Positions 38,039-47,707 of a DNA stretch of 64,000 nt are shown piece after piece. A model generated the notes under the pieces. The model had not been told where the DNA came from and did not search any database. It saw only the letters and a list, made by a program, of their open reading frames with translations. Positions within the stretch are counted from its first letter, which is position 1. Each line of letters opens with the position of its first letter. This DNA is from Cupriavidus pauculus (GTDB lineage: Bacteria > Pseudomonadota > Gammaproteobacteria > Burkholderiales > Burkholderiaceae), in the NCBI RefSeq assembly GCF_002858765.1, contig NZ_PJRP01000001.1, forward strand, positions 588,752 to 652,751. Direction: 5' to 3'. The position numbers and the translations under genes were made by a program.

Positions 38039-39514
38039 CTATTTCAAGCTTCCCACCGTCGCCTCCTCACCCCACCACCCCCCTCCCAGTGCCTGCATCA
38101 GCGCTGCCGAATCGGCCAGTCTTGCGGCGCGGGCCTGCGACAGGTCGAGCGTGGCCTGGCGGGCCTGGCGTTCGGCGTCGATGACCGTGAACTGGCTCAC
38201 GCCGCCCAGCCGGTATTGCTCGTTGACGATGGCCAGCGTGTCGCGCGTTTGCGTGGCGTTGTCGGCGCGGGCCTGGAGCGTGCCGGCGTCGGCGTCGAGG
38301 GCGCGCAGCGTGTCGGCCACGTTCTGCAGGCCCTGCAGCACGGCCTGCTGGTAGGCACCCAGCGACTGTTCGTACGCCGCTTCCTTGGCGCGCTTCTGCG
38401 CGCGTAGCTCGCCGCCGTGGAACACGGGCTGCACCACGCCGGCGGCGAGGCTCCAGACATTCATGCTGCTGAACAGGTCGCGGGCGCGCATCTGCTGGGT
38501 GCCGCCGCTGGCCGTCAGCGTGATCTGCGGGTAGAGGTTGGCCGTGGCCACGCCGATGTCGGCGGATGCCTGGTGCAGCAGCGCCTCGGCCGCGCGGATA
38601 TCGGGGCGGCGGCGCGCCAGTTCGGCGGGCAGGCTGACCGGCAGGGTCTCGGGCAGGTGCAGGTCTTCGAGCCGGAACTCGGGCAGTTGCGCGCTGCCCG
38701 GGGTCTGTCCCGTGTAGACGGCCAGCTGGTGGCGCGCGGCATCAAGCTGTTGCGACAGCCCCGGCACCAGCGCCTGCGTCTGCGCCAGTTCGGACTGCTG
38801 CCGCTGCACGTCCACGCGGGCCACGCCGCCGGCCTTCAGCCGCTGTTGCATGATGCCAAGCTGGCGCTGCTGCGCTTCGGCGATGGCCACCGTATCGGCA
38901 AGTTGCGCGCGCAGCCCGGCCTCGCGGATCGCCGTAGTGGCCACGTTCGCGGCCAGCGACAGGCGGGCCGCCTCAAGCTCGTAGCGCTGGTAATCCACGG
39001 CGGCGCGCAGGCCTTCGAGTTCGCGCCGTTGCCCGCCGAACAGGTCCAGCGCGTAGGACACCTGCACGCTGGCGTTGTAGAGCGTGAACGGCCCTGGGCT
39101 CGGAAACTGCGTGATGCCGACGGAGGTCAGGTCCACCTGCTGGCGCGTGGTGTTCAGTTTGGCATCGACCTGCGGAAACTGGGTGGCGCCGGTGCGCGCG
39201 GCCAGGTTCTCCTGGGCTTCGCGCAGGCGGGCGCGCGCCTGGGTCAGCGTGGGGCTGCTGGCCAGTGCGATGCGTACCGTTTCATCGAGTTGCGGATTGC
39301 CGAACAGCGTCCACCATTGGGCGGGCACGTCGCCGGCCTGCAGCGTTTGCGTGGGATAGCCCGCAGCCGGCATCTGCAGCGGCTGCGGGCCGGCCGTGTA
39401 GCGCGCGTCGGTGGGGGCGTCGGGGGTGCGGAAATCGGGGCCGACCGCGCAACCGGCAACCAGCAGCGCGGAAAGCGCGGCGACCGAAGCGAGCAGGGTG
39501 GGGAACGTACGCAT
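38039..39514 (-). CDS. Outer-membrane efflux lipoprotein, NodT/OprM family
   Basis: 491 residues. Lipoprotein signal with lipobox LVAGC, then VGPDFRTPDAPTDARY. Two outer-membrane efflux-protein repeats are visible, with ASSPTLTQARARLREAQENL early and RRPDIRAAEALLHQASADIG then VATANLYPQITLTASGG in the second. It forms the trimeric outer-membrane duct. It is the last gene of the tetR operon, 16 bases after the permease. Confidence 0.93.
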   Translation of the reverse strand: MRTFPTLLASVAALSALLVAGCAVGPDFRTPDAPTDARYTAGPQPLQMPAAGYPTQTLQAGDVPAQWWTLFGNPQLDETVRIALASSPTLTQARARLREAQENLAARTGATQFPQVDAKLNTTRQQVDLTSVGITQFPSPGPFTLYNASVQVSYALDLFGGQRRELEGLRAAVDYQRYELEAARLSLAANVATTAIREAGLRAQLADTVAIAEAQQRQLGIMQQRLKAGGVARVDVQRQQSELAQTQALVPGLSQQLDAARHQLAVYTGQTPGSAQLPEFRLEDLHLPETLPVSLPAELARRRPDIRAAEALLHQASADIGVATANLYPQITLTASGGTQQMRARDLFSSMNVWSLAAGVVQPVFHGGELRAQKRAKEAAYEQSLGAYQQAVLQGLQNVADTLRALDADAGTLQARADNATQTRDTLAIVNEQYRLGGVSQFTVIDAERQARQATLDLSQARAARLADSAALMQALGGGWWGEEATVGSLK

Positions 39515-39530
39515 GGCGGGGCTCCGCGTG

Positions 39531-40709
39531 TCAGTCGAGCGTGCGCTTGTAGAAGCGAACGGCGATGCCCATGACGATGACCGTGAACAGCGCCACGGGC
39601 CAGACGTTGGGCCAGAGTTCGGTCCAGCCGCTGCCCTTGAGCATGATGCTGCGGACCATCCGGTTGAAATAGGTCATCGGCAGCACGTTGCCGATCCACT
39701 GTGCCCACGTCGGCATGCCGGCGAACGGGAACATGAAGCCGGACAGCAGGATGTTCGGCAGGAAGTAGAAGAACGTCAGTTGCACCGCCTGCAGCTGATT
39801 GCTGGCCAGCGACGACAGCGTGATGCCCACCGTCAGGTTGGCCGCGATGAACAGCAGCGTGGCCAGGTACACCGCCAGCACCGAGCCCAGGAACGGCACG
39901 GAGAACACATAGTGCGCGGCCAGCACGATGATGGTGGCCTGGATCAGGCCGATGAAGATGTACGGGACGATCTTGCCCGAGATGACCTCGACGGGCTGCA
40001 CCGGCGTGGCCAGCAGGTTTTCCATCGTGCCGCGCTCGCGTTCGCGCGTCATGGCCAGGCCCGTCATCATGACCATCGTCATCGTCAGGATGGTGCCCAT
40101 CAACCCAGGCACGATGTTGTACTGCGTGATGCCTTCCGGGTTGTACAGGCGATGCACGTTCACGTCGAAGGCCGGTTTGCCGCCGGCCAGCGGCGCCAGC
40201 GCACCCTTGAGGTCGATGCGCGCGACGGTGTCCGGCAACTGCGACAGCGCCGCGATGGCCTGGCCCGTGGCCGACGGGTCGGTGGCATCGGCTTCCACCA
40301 GGATCTGGGGACGGTCGCCATGCAGCAGCCGCCGCGAGAAGTCGTGCGGGATGTTGACCACGAACTGCACGTCGCCCCGCAGCAGCGCCTCGCGGCCCGC
40401 GGCCTCGTCGGGCATCGTGCGCACCACGCGGAAGTACGTGGAGTTTTCCATCGCCGCGATGAACGTGCGCGAGAAGTCGCTGTGCTCCGCGACGATCACC
40501 GCCGTGGGCATGTGGCGCGGATCGCTGTTGATGGCGAAGCCGAACAGCAGCAACTGCACGATGGGCAGGGCCACGATCATGCCGAACGTGATGCGGTCGC
40601 GGCGCAGTTGCAGGAATTCCTTCAGCACGATGCTCCACCAGCGCTGCAGCGAGAAAGCAGTGTGCGGCGAGCGCCTGGTCGCGCGCGAGGGCTGGCGCGC
40701 GGCGCTCAT
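39531..40709 (-). CDS. ABC-2 type efflux permease (YbhS/YbhR-like)
   Basis: 392 residues: one N-terminal helix (FGMIVALPIVQLLLFGFAIN), a large periplasmic region, and about five C-terminal helices with the ABC-2 motif TRERERGTMENLLATPVQPV. Drug, lipid or antibiotic export is known for the family. Its ATG overlaps the ATPase stop by four bases. Only one permease gene is present, so it should act as a homodimer. Confidence 0.93.
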   Translation of the reverse strand: MSAARQPSRATRRSPHTAFSLQRWWSIVLKEFLQLRRDRITFGMIVALPIVQLLLFGFAINSDPRHMPTAVIVAEHSDFSRTFIAAMENSTYFRVVRTMPDEAAGREALLRGDVQFVVNIPHDFSRRLLHGDRPQILVEADATDPSATGQAIAALSQLPDTVARIDLKGALAPLAGGKPAFDVNVHRLYNPEGITQYNIVPGLMGTILTMTMVMMTGLAMTRERERGTMENLLATPVQPVEVISGKIVPYIFIGLIQATIIVLAAHYVFSVPFLGSVLAVYLATLLFIAANLTVGITLSSLASNQLQAVQLTFFYFLPNILLSGFMFPFAGMPTWAQWIGNVLPMTYFNRMVRSIMLKGSGWTELWPNVWPVALFTVIVMGIAVRFYKRTLD

Positions 40710-41749
40710 GACGACTCCTTGCGGCCGTGCGCGGCCTTCTTCGGCGGCGGGGCGGCCATGTTGTCCTGCGCGCCGCCCATCATGTGGATGAACACGTCTT
40801 CGAGGCTGGTCTCGGTCTGCACGAGGCGGTGGTCGGCGCCAGCATATTGCCGGAGCGTCTGCTCCAGTTGCGCGGCGTCCTTGCCGGTCACGTGCAGCGC
40901 GGTGCCGAATGCCACGGTCTGGTCCACGCCGGGCTTGCCCTGCAGCTGCGCGGACAGTTCGGCCAGGTTGTCACCCTCGACGCTCCAGGTGCTCAGGTGC
41001 TGGCTGGCCACGACTTCATCGGACGTGCCCTGGGCCAGCAGCTTGCCGTAGGCGATATAGGCGAGCTTGTGGCAGCGCTCGGCCTCGTCCATGTAGTGCG
41101 TGCTGACCAGCACCGAAATGCCGCGCGCGGCCAGTTGGTGAAGCTGTTCCCAGAAGTCGCGGCGCGCCTTGGGGTCGACGCCGGCGGTGGGTTCGTCGAG
41201 CAGCAGCAGTTGCGGCTCGTGCAGCAGGCACGCGGCCAGCGCCAGCCGCTGCTTCCAGCCGCCGGACAGCGAGCCGGCCAGCTGCTCGGCGCGCGACTGC
41301 AGGCCCAGGTCTTCCAGCGCGCGCGCCACCACGTCCTTGCGGTTGGGCATGTCGTAGACGCGGGCGACGAAATCGAGGTTCTCGCGGATCGACAGGTCTT
41401 CCCAGTACGAGAACCGCTGCGTCATGTAGCCGACGTTGCGCTTGATGTCGGCCGCCTGCTTGAGGATGTCGTAGCCCAGGCAGGTGCCGGAGCCGGAGTC
41501 CGGCGTCAGCAGGCCGCACATCATGCGGATCGACGTGGTCTTGCCGCTGCCGTTCGGCCCCAGGAAGCCGAAGATCTCGCCGCGGGCCACCTGCATGGTC
41601 AGGTTGTTGACCACGTGCTTGTCGCCGAAATGCTTGTTGAGATCGTGTACGTCGATGACGAGTTCGCCGTTGCGGTGGCCATTGCCATGGCCATTGCCGT
41701 CGTTGGCTGCCTTGCCGTTGCCAAGTCCGCCGGTGGCCTGCGTGTTCAT
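40706..41749 (-). CDS. ABC-type efflux ATPase (CcmA/YbhF-like)
   Basis: 347 residues. Walker [10 protein letters not shown], signature [20 protein letters not shown], Walker [21 protein letters not shown], and switch histidine in [18 protein letters not shown] low-complexity Asn-Gly-His-rich stretch at residues 10-28 ([10 protein letters not shown]) precedes the domain. Single-domain, unlike the double-ATPase E. coli YbhF. Start ATG 41749 overlaps the HlyD stop by four bases. Confidence 0.93.
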   Translation of the reverse strand: MNTQATGGLGNGKAANDGNGHGNGHRNGELVIDVHDLNKHFGDKHVVNNLTMQVARGEIFGFLGPNGSGKTTSIRMMCGLLTPDSGSGTCLGYDILKQAADIKRNVGYMTQRFSYWEDLSIRENLDFVARVYDMPNRKDVVARALEDLGLQSRAEQLAGSLSGGWKQRLALAACLLHEPQLLLLDEPTAGVDPKARRDFWEQLHQLAARGISVLVSTHYMDEAERCHKLAYIAYGKLLAQGTSDEVVASQHLSTWSVEGDNLAELSAQLQGKPGVDQTVAFGTALHVTGKDAAQLEQTLRQYAGADHRLVQTETSLEDVFIHMMGGAQDNMAAPPPKKAAHGRKESS

Positions 41750-42717
41750 GATTGCGTCACCTCCACCGGCTGGCCGGGACGCAGCTTCGGCGCGTCGGCG
41801 GCGCTGGGGCGGGCCTCGATCAGGAACACGAGCTTGCGGCGGGTTTCGTTGCTGTAGATGACGGGCGGCGTGTACTCGGCCTCGTTCGATACATAGGTGA
41901 CCTTGGCGGCCACGGGCGCCGCGCAGCCATCGCAATGGATGGTGATGGCCTGGCCGTTCTTCAGCGACCCGACCACGGCCTCGGGCACGTAGAAGCGCAC
42001 CTTGACGTTGCCGGGCGGCAGCATGCGCACCACGGCGCTGCCCGCGGGCACCCATTCGCCGGGGCGGAACGGCACGTCGTAGACCAGTCCGGACACCGTG
42101 GCATTGACCGACTTGCGCGACAGCTTCCACTCGGCTTGCGCCAGCGCGGCGCGAGCGGCATCGATCTGCGCGCTTTGCGCGGCCAGCTGGTCCTTGCGGC
42201 CGGGCAGCCGGGCCACGTCGATATCGCGCTGCAGTTCGCGCACGCGGGCGGCGTCGGCGTCGGCCGTGGCGCGGCTTTCGTCGAGCTGCGCCTTCGAGAT
42301 GCCGCCGATGTCGAACTGCGCCTCGTCGCGCTTGCGCTGGGCGGCACTGCGTCCGGCCTGTGCCTGGGCCTGTACCAGTTGCGCCTGGTTGACGGCCACT
42401 TCCACGGGGCGCTTGCCGGTCTGGATGTCGGCCAGCTGGGCCTCGGCCACGCGCACCTGTTCGGCGGCCTGCTGGCGTGCGGCGCGTTCGTCGTCGGATT
42501 CCAGCACGAACAATGGCGCGCCGCTGCTGACCTGCTGGCCGCGATCGACCGACAGCGTTTCGAGGCGGCCGGCGAACGGCGAGGCCACGGCGACGAACTC
42601 GCCTTCCACATAGCCCTGCCAGGTCGAGGGCTTGTCATGGCTGCAGGCGGCGAGCATCGGCAGGGACATGGCGGCCAGCAGCAGGGGCCAGGTGCGGTTC
42701 GGGATGGGAAGCATCAT
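41746..42717 (-). CDS. HlyD-family periplasmic adaptor lipoprotein
   Basis: 323 residues. The signal peptide ends in a lipobox LAAC. A biotinyl-lipoyl-like region (WQGYVEGEFVAVASPFAGRL and VDRGQQVSSGAPLFVLESDD) flanks a long Ala/Gln/Arg-rich coiled-coil hairpin at about residues 75-190. It connects the ABC permease to the NodT duct. Its start overlaps the tetR stop by four bases. Confidence 0.93.
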   Translation of the reverse strand: MMLPIPNRTWPLLLAAMSLPMLAACSHDKPSTWQGYVEGEFVAVASPFAGRLETLSVDRGQQVSSGAPLFVLESDDERAARQQAAEQVRVAEAQLADIQTGKRPVEVAVNQAQLVQAQAQAGRSAAQRKRDEAQFDIGGISKAQLDESRATADADAARVRELQRDIDVARLPGRKDQLAAQSAQIDAARAALAQAEWKLSRKSVNATVSGLVYDVPFRPGEWVPAGSAVVRMLPPGNVKVRFYVPEAVVGSLKNGQAITIHCDGCAAPVAAKVTYVSNEAEYTPPVIYSNETRRKLVFLIEARPSAADAPKLRPGQPVEVTQS

Positions 42718-43412
42718 GCGGGCTCCGGGATACCGGGTTCAGGGCGGGCGTTGGACGGCACGGACAGCCCGTGGCCCAGCAGAGCGGTGACGTGGCGCAC
42801 CAGCGTGTCGGTGTCGATGTCGGCGGCGCCGGGCAGGGCGCGCCAGATATGCGTGGTGGCCAGCGGCAGCAGCGTCAGGCCGATCAGCGACACCATGACC
42901 AGCGCCGGCTCCAGGCCAGGATTGAGCTGCCCCTGCGCATGGGCGGCCGCCAGGGGGCTGGCGATCAGATGCGCGCGTTGCAGGGCCACCCGCTGCAGCA
43001 GGCGCTCGCGCAACTGGCCTTCCGTGCCGACGATCTCGCGTATCCACAGGCCCGGGAACCACGGCGTGGCCGACGCCGTGCGGATCAACTGCTCCGCCAG
43101 CGCCTGGATACGGGCGACGGGGTCAGACGGGCCGGCTTGCAGGGTGCCGAATACGTGCTCGATCAGGGGCTGGACCCGTTCCTCGAAGATGGCGTCGAGC
43201 AGCGCGTCGCGGTCGCGAAAGTAGTAATGCACCAGGGCGGGCGTGACGCCGGCTTCGGCGGCGATGGCCTTGGTCGAGGTGGCCGCTACGCCATGGCTGG
43301 CGAACAGCGTGACGGCGGCATCGATCAGGCGATCGCGCTGGCCAGCGTCGGCAGCCTGCGCGGCAGGGCGGCCGGGGCGGCGCGGGGAATCGGTCGGCGG
43401 GCGGTTGGGCAT
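42714..43412 (-). CDS. TetR-family repressor of the efflux operon
   Basis: 232 residues from ATG 43412 (MPNRPPTDSPRRPGRP); an upstream ATG adds 15 unconserved residues. The TetR DNA-binding domain is RDRLIDAAVTLFASHGVAAT then STKAIAAEAGVTPALVHYYF; the C-terminal ligand domain is of the CecR/DUF1956-like size. It is the first gene of a four-base-overlap chain tetR-hlyD-ATPase-permease-NodT, so repressor and pump are co-induced by a pump substrate. Confidence 0.92.
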   Translation of the reverse strand: MPNRPPTDSPRRPGRPAAQAADAGQRDRLIDAAVTLFASHGVAATSTKAIAAEAGVTPALVHYYFRDRDALLDAIFEERVQPLIEHVFGTLQAGPSDPVARIQALAEQLIRTASATPWFPGLWIREIVGTEGQLRERLLQRVALQRAHLIASPLAAAHAQGQLNPGLEPALVMVSLIGLTLLPLATTHIWRALPGAADIDTDTLVRHVTALLGHGLSVPSNARPEPGIPEPA

Positions 43413-43477
43413 CGAAACCAGTCCGGGGAAGACATCGGAGAGTCGTCTGGGAGCCAAAAAACGGCAGGGCTCCGGTC

Positions 43478-43504
43478 AATATTAATTTTCGGATTAATTA
43501 ATAC
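43478..43504. promoter_or_regulatory. AT-rich candidate TetR operator
   Basis: An AT-rich island in GC-rich DNA, 66-92 bases upstream of tetR, containing inverted TTAAT / ATTAA arms around TTTCGG and a second ATTAAT copy. It is the likely operator/promoter of the efflux operon. Confidence 0.4.
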
Positions 43505-43523
43505 AAGGACGGTTACAACGTCG

Positions 43524-43543
43524 GCTTTGCGCCACCGCAAAGC
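43524..43543. other. Perfect short hairpin in tetR / porin intergenic region
   Basis: GCTTTGCG-CCAC-CGCAAAGC, with flanking AACG/CGTT that can extend the stem. Possibly part of the porin promoter region; no known regulator assigned. Confidence 0.5.
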
Positions 43544-43675
43544 GTTGATAAAACAAGCGTTGGCGGAATGCTGCGTCGCAGCAAAACAAGGTAGACATGT
43601 CATGTGGGCTTGGCTATGCTCGCGCCTGTCAAGAAGGGTGCCCGTAGGTGGTGCATCCGCATCCCGGGTTTTCCT

Positions 43676-45115
43676 ATGCAGCGTTTCCGTTTCCTGGCCG
43701 CCGTGTTGCAGCCGCGCCCGCGCTTTGTCCGTCAGCTTGCCGCCTGGATGGTGGCGAGTACGGCCTTGCCGTGGGCGGCGCACGCGCAGGAAACGACGCC
43801 CGCGGACGCCCTGACCGCTCCCGCCGCTCCGACCGTCACCGCGCCGGCAGCCAGCGTGCCGCTTGTGAACGATATGGAGAGCCCGTTCGCATTTCACGGG
43901 CAGACCACCTACATCTGGCAGCGTAAGCCCGCGTTCAGCGCGCCGTATTCGGGCGAGAACAGCCTGACGCCCGATCGTGCCAAGAGCTACTCGTTCACGG
44001 CCACGTTCGACCTGGGACTGCGGCTGTGGAAGGGCGCCGAATTCCACCTCAACCCCGAGGTGGCGCAGGGCGTGCCGTTTTCCGACCTGCACGGCATGGG
44101 CGGCCTGTCGAACGGCGAACTGGCCAAGACGGCCAGCACGACCCCGAAGGTCTATCGCGCGCGCGCCTTTATCCGGCAGTACTGGGGCCTGGGCGGCGGC
44201 GATGAGACGCTGGAATCCGATTTCAACCAGTTCGCGCGCACGGTGGACAAGCAGCGCCTGGTGCTGACCGCCGGCAACTTCGGCGTGATCGACGTGTTCG
44301 ACCAGAACCCGTATGGCTCCGACCCCCGCACGCAGTTCATGAACTGGTCGTTCATGACGCACGGCTCGTGGGACTATCCCGCCGATTCGCGCGGCTATAA
44401 CTGGGGCGCGGCGCTCGAATACGTCGGCGATGGCTGGTCGGCGCGTGTGGGCCATTTCCTGCAGCCGATCGAATCGAACGGGCGCGAGCTGGACACCCGG
44501 CTGTTCGAGCACTACGGCCAGATGCTGGAGCTGGAAAAGCGCTACACCATCGCGGAACGGCCCGGCCAGGCGCGCCTGCTGCTATGGCGGAACAAGGCGC
44601 GCATGGGGGCGTTCAACGACGCCATCGCCTTCGGCCAGGCCAACGGCGTGACGCCCGATGTGGCCGATGTGCGGCGCGAGCACAGCAAGTGGGGCGTGGG
44701 GCTGGCCTTCCTGCAGGAAGTGGCCGACGACGCCGGCGTGTTCCTGCGTGCCAACTGGTCCGACGACAAGACCGAAACCTATGCCTTCACCGAAATCGGC
44801 CGGCAGGTGTCGGCGGGTGGCACGATGAAGGGCGCGAAATGGGGCCGCCCCAAGGACGAGGTGGGTCTGGCCGTGGCCGTGAACATGCTGGGATCGGGGC
44901 ACCGCAACTACCTGGCCGCCGGCGGCCTGGGGGCCTTCCTGGGCGATGGCGCGTTGCGCTACGGGCCGGAGCAGATCGTCGAGATCTACTACAGCGTGGC
45001 GGTGTGGAAGACGCTGACGCTGAGCCCGGACTTCCAGTACGTGCGAAACCCGGGCTACAACCGCGACCGCGGACCGGCCAAGTTCATCGGCATCCGCGCC
45101 CACGCGGAGTTCTGA
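43676..45115 (+). CDS. Carbohydrate-selective porin, OprB family
   Basis: Outer-membrane porin of 479 residues. The chosen ATG 43676 (MQRFRFLAAVLQ) gives a signal peptide ending near PWAAHAQE; earlier in-frame starts exist. OprB features: FAFHGQTTYIWQRKPAFSAP, RARAFIRQYWGLGGG, then LTAGNFGVIDVFDQNPYGSD, a beta-rich body and a terminal phenylalanine (IGIRAHAEF). It has no adjacent sugar transporter, so its solute is not indicated by context. Confidence 0.88.
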   Translation: MQRFRFLAAVLQPRPRFVRQLAAWMVASTALPWAAHAQETTPADALTAPAAPTVTAPAASVPLVNDMESPFAFHGQTTYIWQRKPAFSAPYSGENSLTPDRAKSYSFTATFDLGLRLWKGAEFHLNPEVAQGVPFSDLHGMGGLSNGELAKTASTTPKVYRARAFIRQYWGLGGGDETLESDFNQFARTVDKQRLVLTAGNFGVIDVFDQNPYGSDPRTQFMNWSFMTHGSWDYPADSRGYNWGAALEYVGDGWSARVGHFLQPIESNGRELDTRLFEHYGQMLELEKRYTIAERPGQARLLLWRNKARMGAFNDAIAFGQANGVTPDVADVRREHSKWGVGLAFLQEVADDAGVFLRANWSDDKTETYAFTEIGRQVSAGGTMKGAKWGRPKDEVGLAVAVNMLGSGHRNYLAAGGLGAFLGDGALRYGPEQIVEIYYSVAVWKTLTLSPDFQYVRNPGYNRDRGPAKFIGIRAHAEF

Positions 45116-45140
45116 TGAACCGGCCCGGCCGGCGGCAGTG

Positions 45141-45974
45141 TTACTGCCGCGCGTTGCGCCGGTTGTCCGGCCACGGCGTGTTGAAGTTGGTGCGGAACGG
45201 GTTGATGTCCAGCCCGCCACGGCGCGTGTAGCGCGCGTAGACGGCCAGCTTCACCGGCTTGCACATGCGCATCACGTCGGTAAAGATCCGCTCCACGCAC
45301 TGCTCGTGGAACTCGTTGTGGTTGCGGAACGAGATCAGGTACTTGAGCAGCCCTTCCTGGTCGATCGGTGCGCCCACGTAGCGGATCTGCACGCTGCCCC
45401 AGTCGGGCTGCCCGGTCACCAGGCAGTTCGACTTCAGCAGGTGCGACACCAGCGATTCCTCCACCGGCGATTCATCCTGGTCGGCCTTGAGCAGCGTCGG
45501 ATCGGGTTCGTAGACGTCGGTCTCGATGTCCAGGCGATCAAGCAGCAGGCCGTCCAGTTCGCCCATCTTCTGCGTGCCAAGATCCGATTCGGTCACCAGC
45601 CGCACCTGCACCGTGCCGCCCGTGGCTTCGGACAGGTCGTGATGCAGCAGCTGCTGCAGCGCCTCGGCCGACGCGATCTTGCTCTGGTTGAACGAATTCA
45701 GGTACAGCTTGAACGACTTCGATTCGACGATGTTCGGCGTATCGGCCGGAATGATGAACGTGGCCAGCGCCACTTGCGGCTTGCCCTTCAGGTTCAGCCA
45801 CGACACCTCGTAGGCATTCCAGATATCGACACCGAAGAACGGCAGGGCCTTGCCTTCCGGCAGGCCGATCTCCGTGCGCTTGGGCTGGCGCGGGATAGGG
45901 AACAGCAGCGTCGGGTCGTATTCGGTCTTGTAGGCCGAGGGCTTGCCCAGCGGCGAGTGCTCAGGAAGCGTCAT
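45141..45974 (-). CDS. queF: NADPH-dependent 7-cyano-7-deazaguanine reductase
   Basis: Reduces preQ0 to preQ1 in queuosine tRNA modification. The length of 277 residues is that of the long (E. coli-type) QueF. The catalytic cysteine and aspartate lie in [18 protein letters not shown]; the QueF signature [18 protein letters not shown] is present earlier, and [10 protein letters not shown] follows. The start is eight bases after ilvA, suggesting one transcript. Confidence 0.97.
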   Translation of the reverse strand: MTLPEHSPLGKPSAYKTEYDPTLLFPIPRQPKRTEIGLPEGKALPFFGVDIWNAYEVSWLNLKGKPQVALATFIIPADTPNIVESKSFKLYLNSFNQSKIASAEALQQLLHHDLSEATGGTVQVRLVTESDLGTQKMGELDGLLLDRLDIETDVYEPDPTLLKADQDESPVEESLVSHLLKSNCLVTGQPDWGSVQIRYVGAPIDQEGLLKYLISFRNHNEFHEQCVERIFTDVMRMCKPVKLAVYARYTRRGGLDINPFRTNFNTPWPDNRRNARQ

Positions 45975-45982
45975 GGTCGGTC

Positions 45983-47518
45983 TCAGGACAGGAACAGCTT
46001 GTAGACGGGGTTGTCGGTCTCATCCCAGTGTACGTAGCCGAGCGTGGAAAGGAACGTGCGGAATTCGCGCTTTTCGTTCTTGGGGACCTGGATGCCGACC
46101 AGGATGTTCGACGTGTCCGCGCCCTGGTTCCGGTAGTGGAACAGGCTGATGTTCCAGTTCGGGCTCATGCTCGACAGGAACCGCATCAGGGCGCCGGGAC
46201 GCTCCGGAAACTCGAAGCGGTACAGCAGTTCGTCGTGCGCCAGCGGCGAATGGCCGCCCACCATGTAGCGGATGTGCTGCTTGGCCAGTTCGTCGTTGGA
46301 CAGGTCCAGCGTGTCAAAGCCATGGCGGCGGAAGTTGGCGGCCATCTTGTCGCTTTCCGCGCGGCTGGCGATCTGCAGGCCCACGAAGATGTGCGCCACG
46401 CCGGTGTCGGCGATGCGGTAGTTGAACTCGGTCACGCTGCGGGTGCCGACCTGTTCGCAGAAGCGCTTGAAGCTGCCGCGTTCCTCGGGGATGGTGACCG
46501 CGAAGATGGCCTCGCGGGCCTCGCCCACTTCGGCACGCTCGGCCACGAAGCGCAGGCGGTCGAAGTTCATGTTGGCGCCGCAGGCAATGGCCACCAGGTG
46601 CTGGCTCTTGAGCTTTTCGCGCTCGGCATAGGCCTTCAGGCCGGCCACGGCCAGCGCGCCGGCCGGCTCCAGGATGCTGCGCGTGTCCTGGAACACATCC
46701 TTCAGGCCCGCGCAGATGGCATCGGTATCCACCAGGATGATCTCGTCCACCAGTTCGCGCGTGATGCGGAAGGTCTCCTTGCCCACCAGCTTCACTGCGG
46801 TGCCGTCCGAGAACAGGCCCACGTCCTTCAGCTCCACGCGCTTGCCGGCGTCCACCGAACGCTTCATCGCGTCGGAATCGAACGTCTGCACGCCGATCAC
46901 CTTGATGTCGGGGCGCACGGCCTTCACGTAGCTGGCAATGCCCGAAATCAGGCCGCCGCCGCCGATGGCCACGAAGATCGCGTGGATCGGGCCCGGGTGC
47001 TGGCGCAGGATCTCCATGGCGATGGTGCCCTGGCCGGCGATGACGTCGGGGTCGTCGAACGGGTGGATGAACGTGAGCTTGTGCTTCTTTTCCAGTTCGG
47101 CCGCGTGCAGGTAGGCATCGCTGTACGAATCGCCATGCAGCACGATCTGCACCCATTCGCCGCCGCGCTCGCGCACGGCGTCGATCTTCACCTGCGGCGT
47201 GGTGGTCGGCATGCAGATCATGGCCTTGCACTGCAGCCGGGCGGCGGACAGGGCCACGCCCTGGGCATGGTTGCCGGCCGAAGCGGCGATCACGCCGCGC
47301 TTGAGTTCCTCGGGCCGCAGCGACGCCATCTTGTTGTACGCCCCGCGCAACTTGAACGAAAACACCGGCTGGGTGTCTTCGCGCTTGAACCAGACCGCGT
47401 TGTTCGTGCGTGCCGACAGCGCGGGGGCGTAGGTCAGTTCGGTCTCCTGTGCCACGTCGTAGACCTTGGCGGTCAGGATCTTCTTCAAATAATCGGGCTT
47501 GGCGGGGGTGCGGGTCAT
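45983..47518 (-). CDS. ilvA: Threonine ammonia-lyase, biosynthetic
   Basis: First committed step of isoleucine synthesis: threonine to 2-oxobutanoate and ammonia. 511 residues from ATG 47518 ([20 protein letters not shown]). The PLP lysine is in [26 protein letters not shown] binds the phosphate. The C-terminal 180 residues hold two ACT-like regulatory domains ([20 protein letters not shown] and [20 protein letters not shown]), so isoleucine feedback is expected. A longer upstream frame lacks conservation. Confidence 0.97.
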   Translation of the reverse strand: MTRTPAKPDYLKKILTAKVYDVAQETELTYAPALSARTNNAVWFKREDTQPVFSFKLRGAYNKMASLRPEELKRGVIAASAGNHAQGVALSAARLQCKAMICMPTTTPQVKIDAVRERGGEWVQIVLHGDSYSDAYLHAAELEKKHKLTFIHPFDDPDVIAGQGTIAMEILRQHPGPIHAIFVAIGGGGLISGIASYVKAVRPDIKVIGVQTFDSDAMKRSVDAGKRVELKDVGLFSDGTAVKLVGKETFRITRELVDEIILVDTDAICAGLKDVFQDTRSILEPAGALAVAGLKAYAEREKLKSQHLVAIACGANMNFDRLRFVAERAEVGEAREAIFAVTIPEERGSFKRFCEQVGTRSVTEFNYRIADTGVAHIFVGLQIASRAESDKMAANFRRHGFDTLDLSNDELAKQHIRYMVGGHSPLAHDELLYRFEFPERPGALMRFLSSMSPNWNISLFHYRNQGADTSNILVGIQVPKNEKREFRTFLSTLGYVHWDETDNPVYKLFLS

Positions 47519-47707
47519 GGTCTGCGAGCGCCACGCTTGGCCGTGGCAAAAAAAGCCGGAAAAATCGGCGGAAACCGCCAATGATAATGGATGGCGCACT
47601 TGCGGGCCCCGGCTTCGCATGGGAGCGCCCCGCGTGCCGCAAGGGCCACTGTTGTAGGACAGCGCCCGGTGGACGCTCGGCAAATCGGCGTGCTACGGTT
47701 TCACGCG

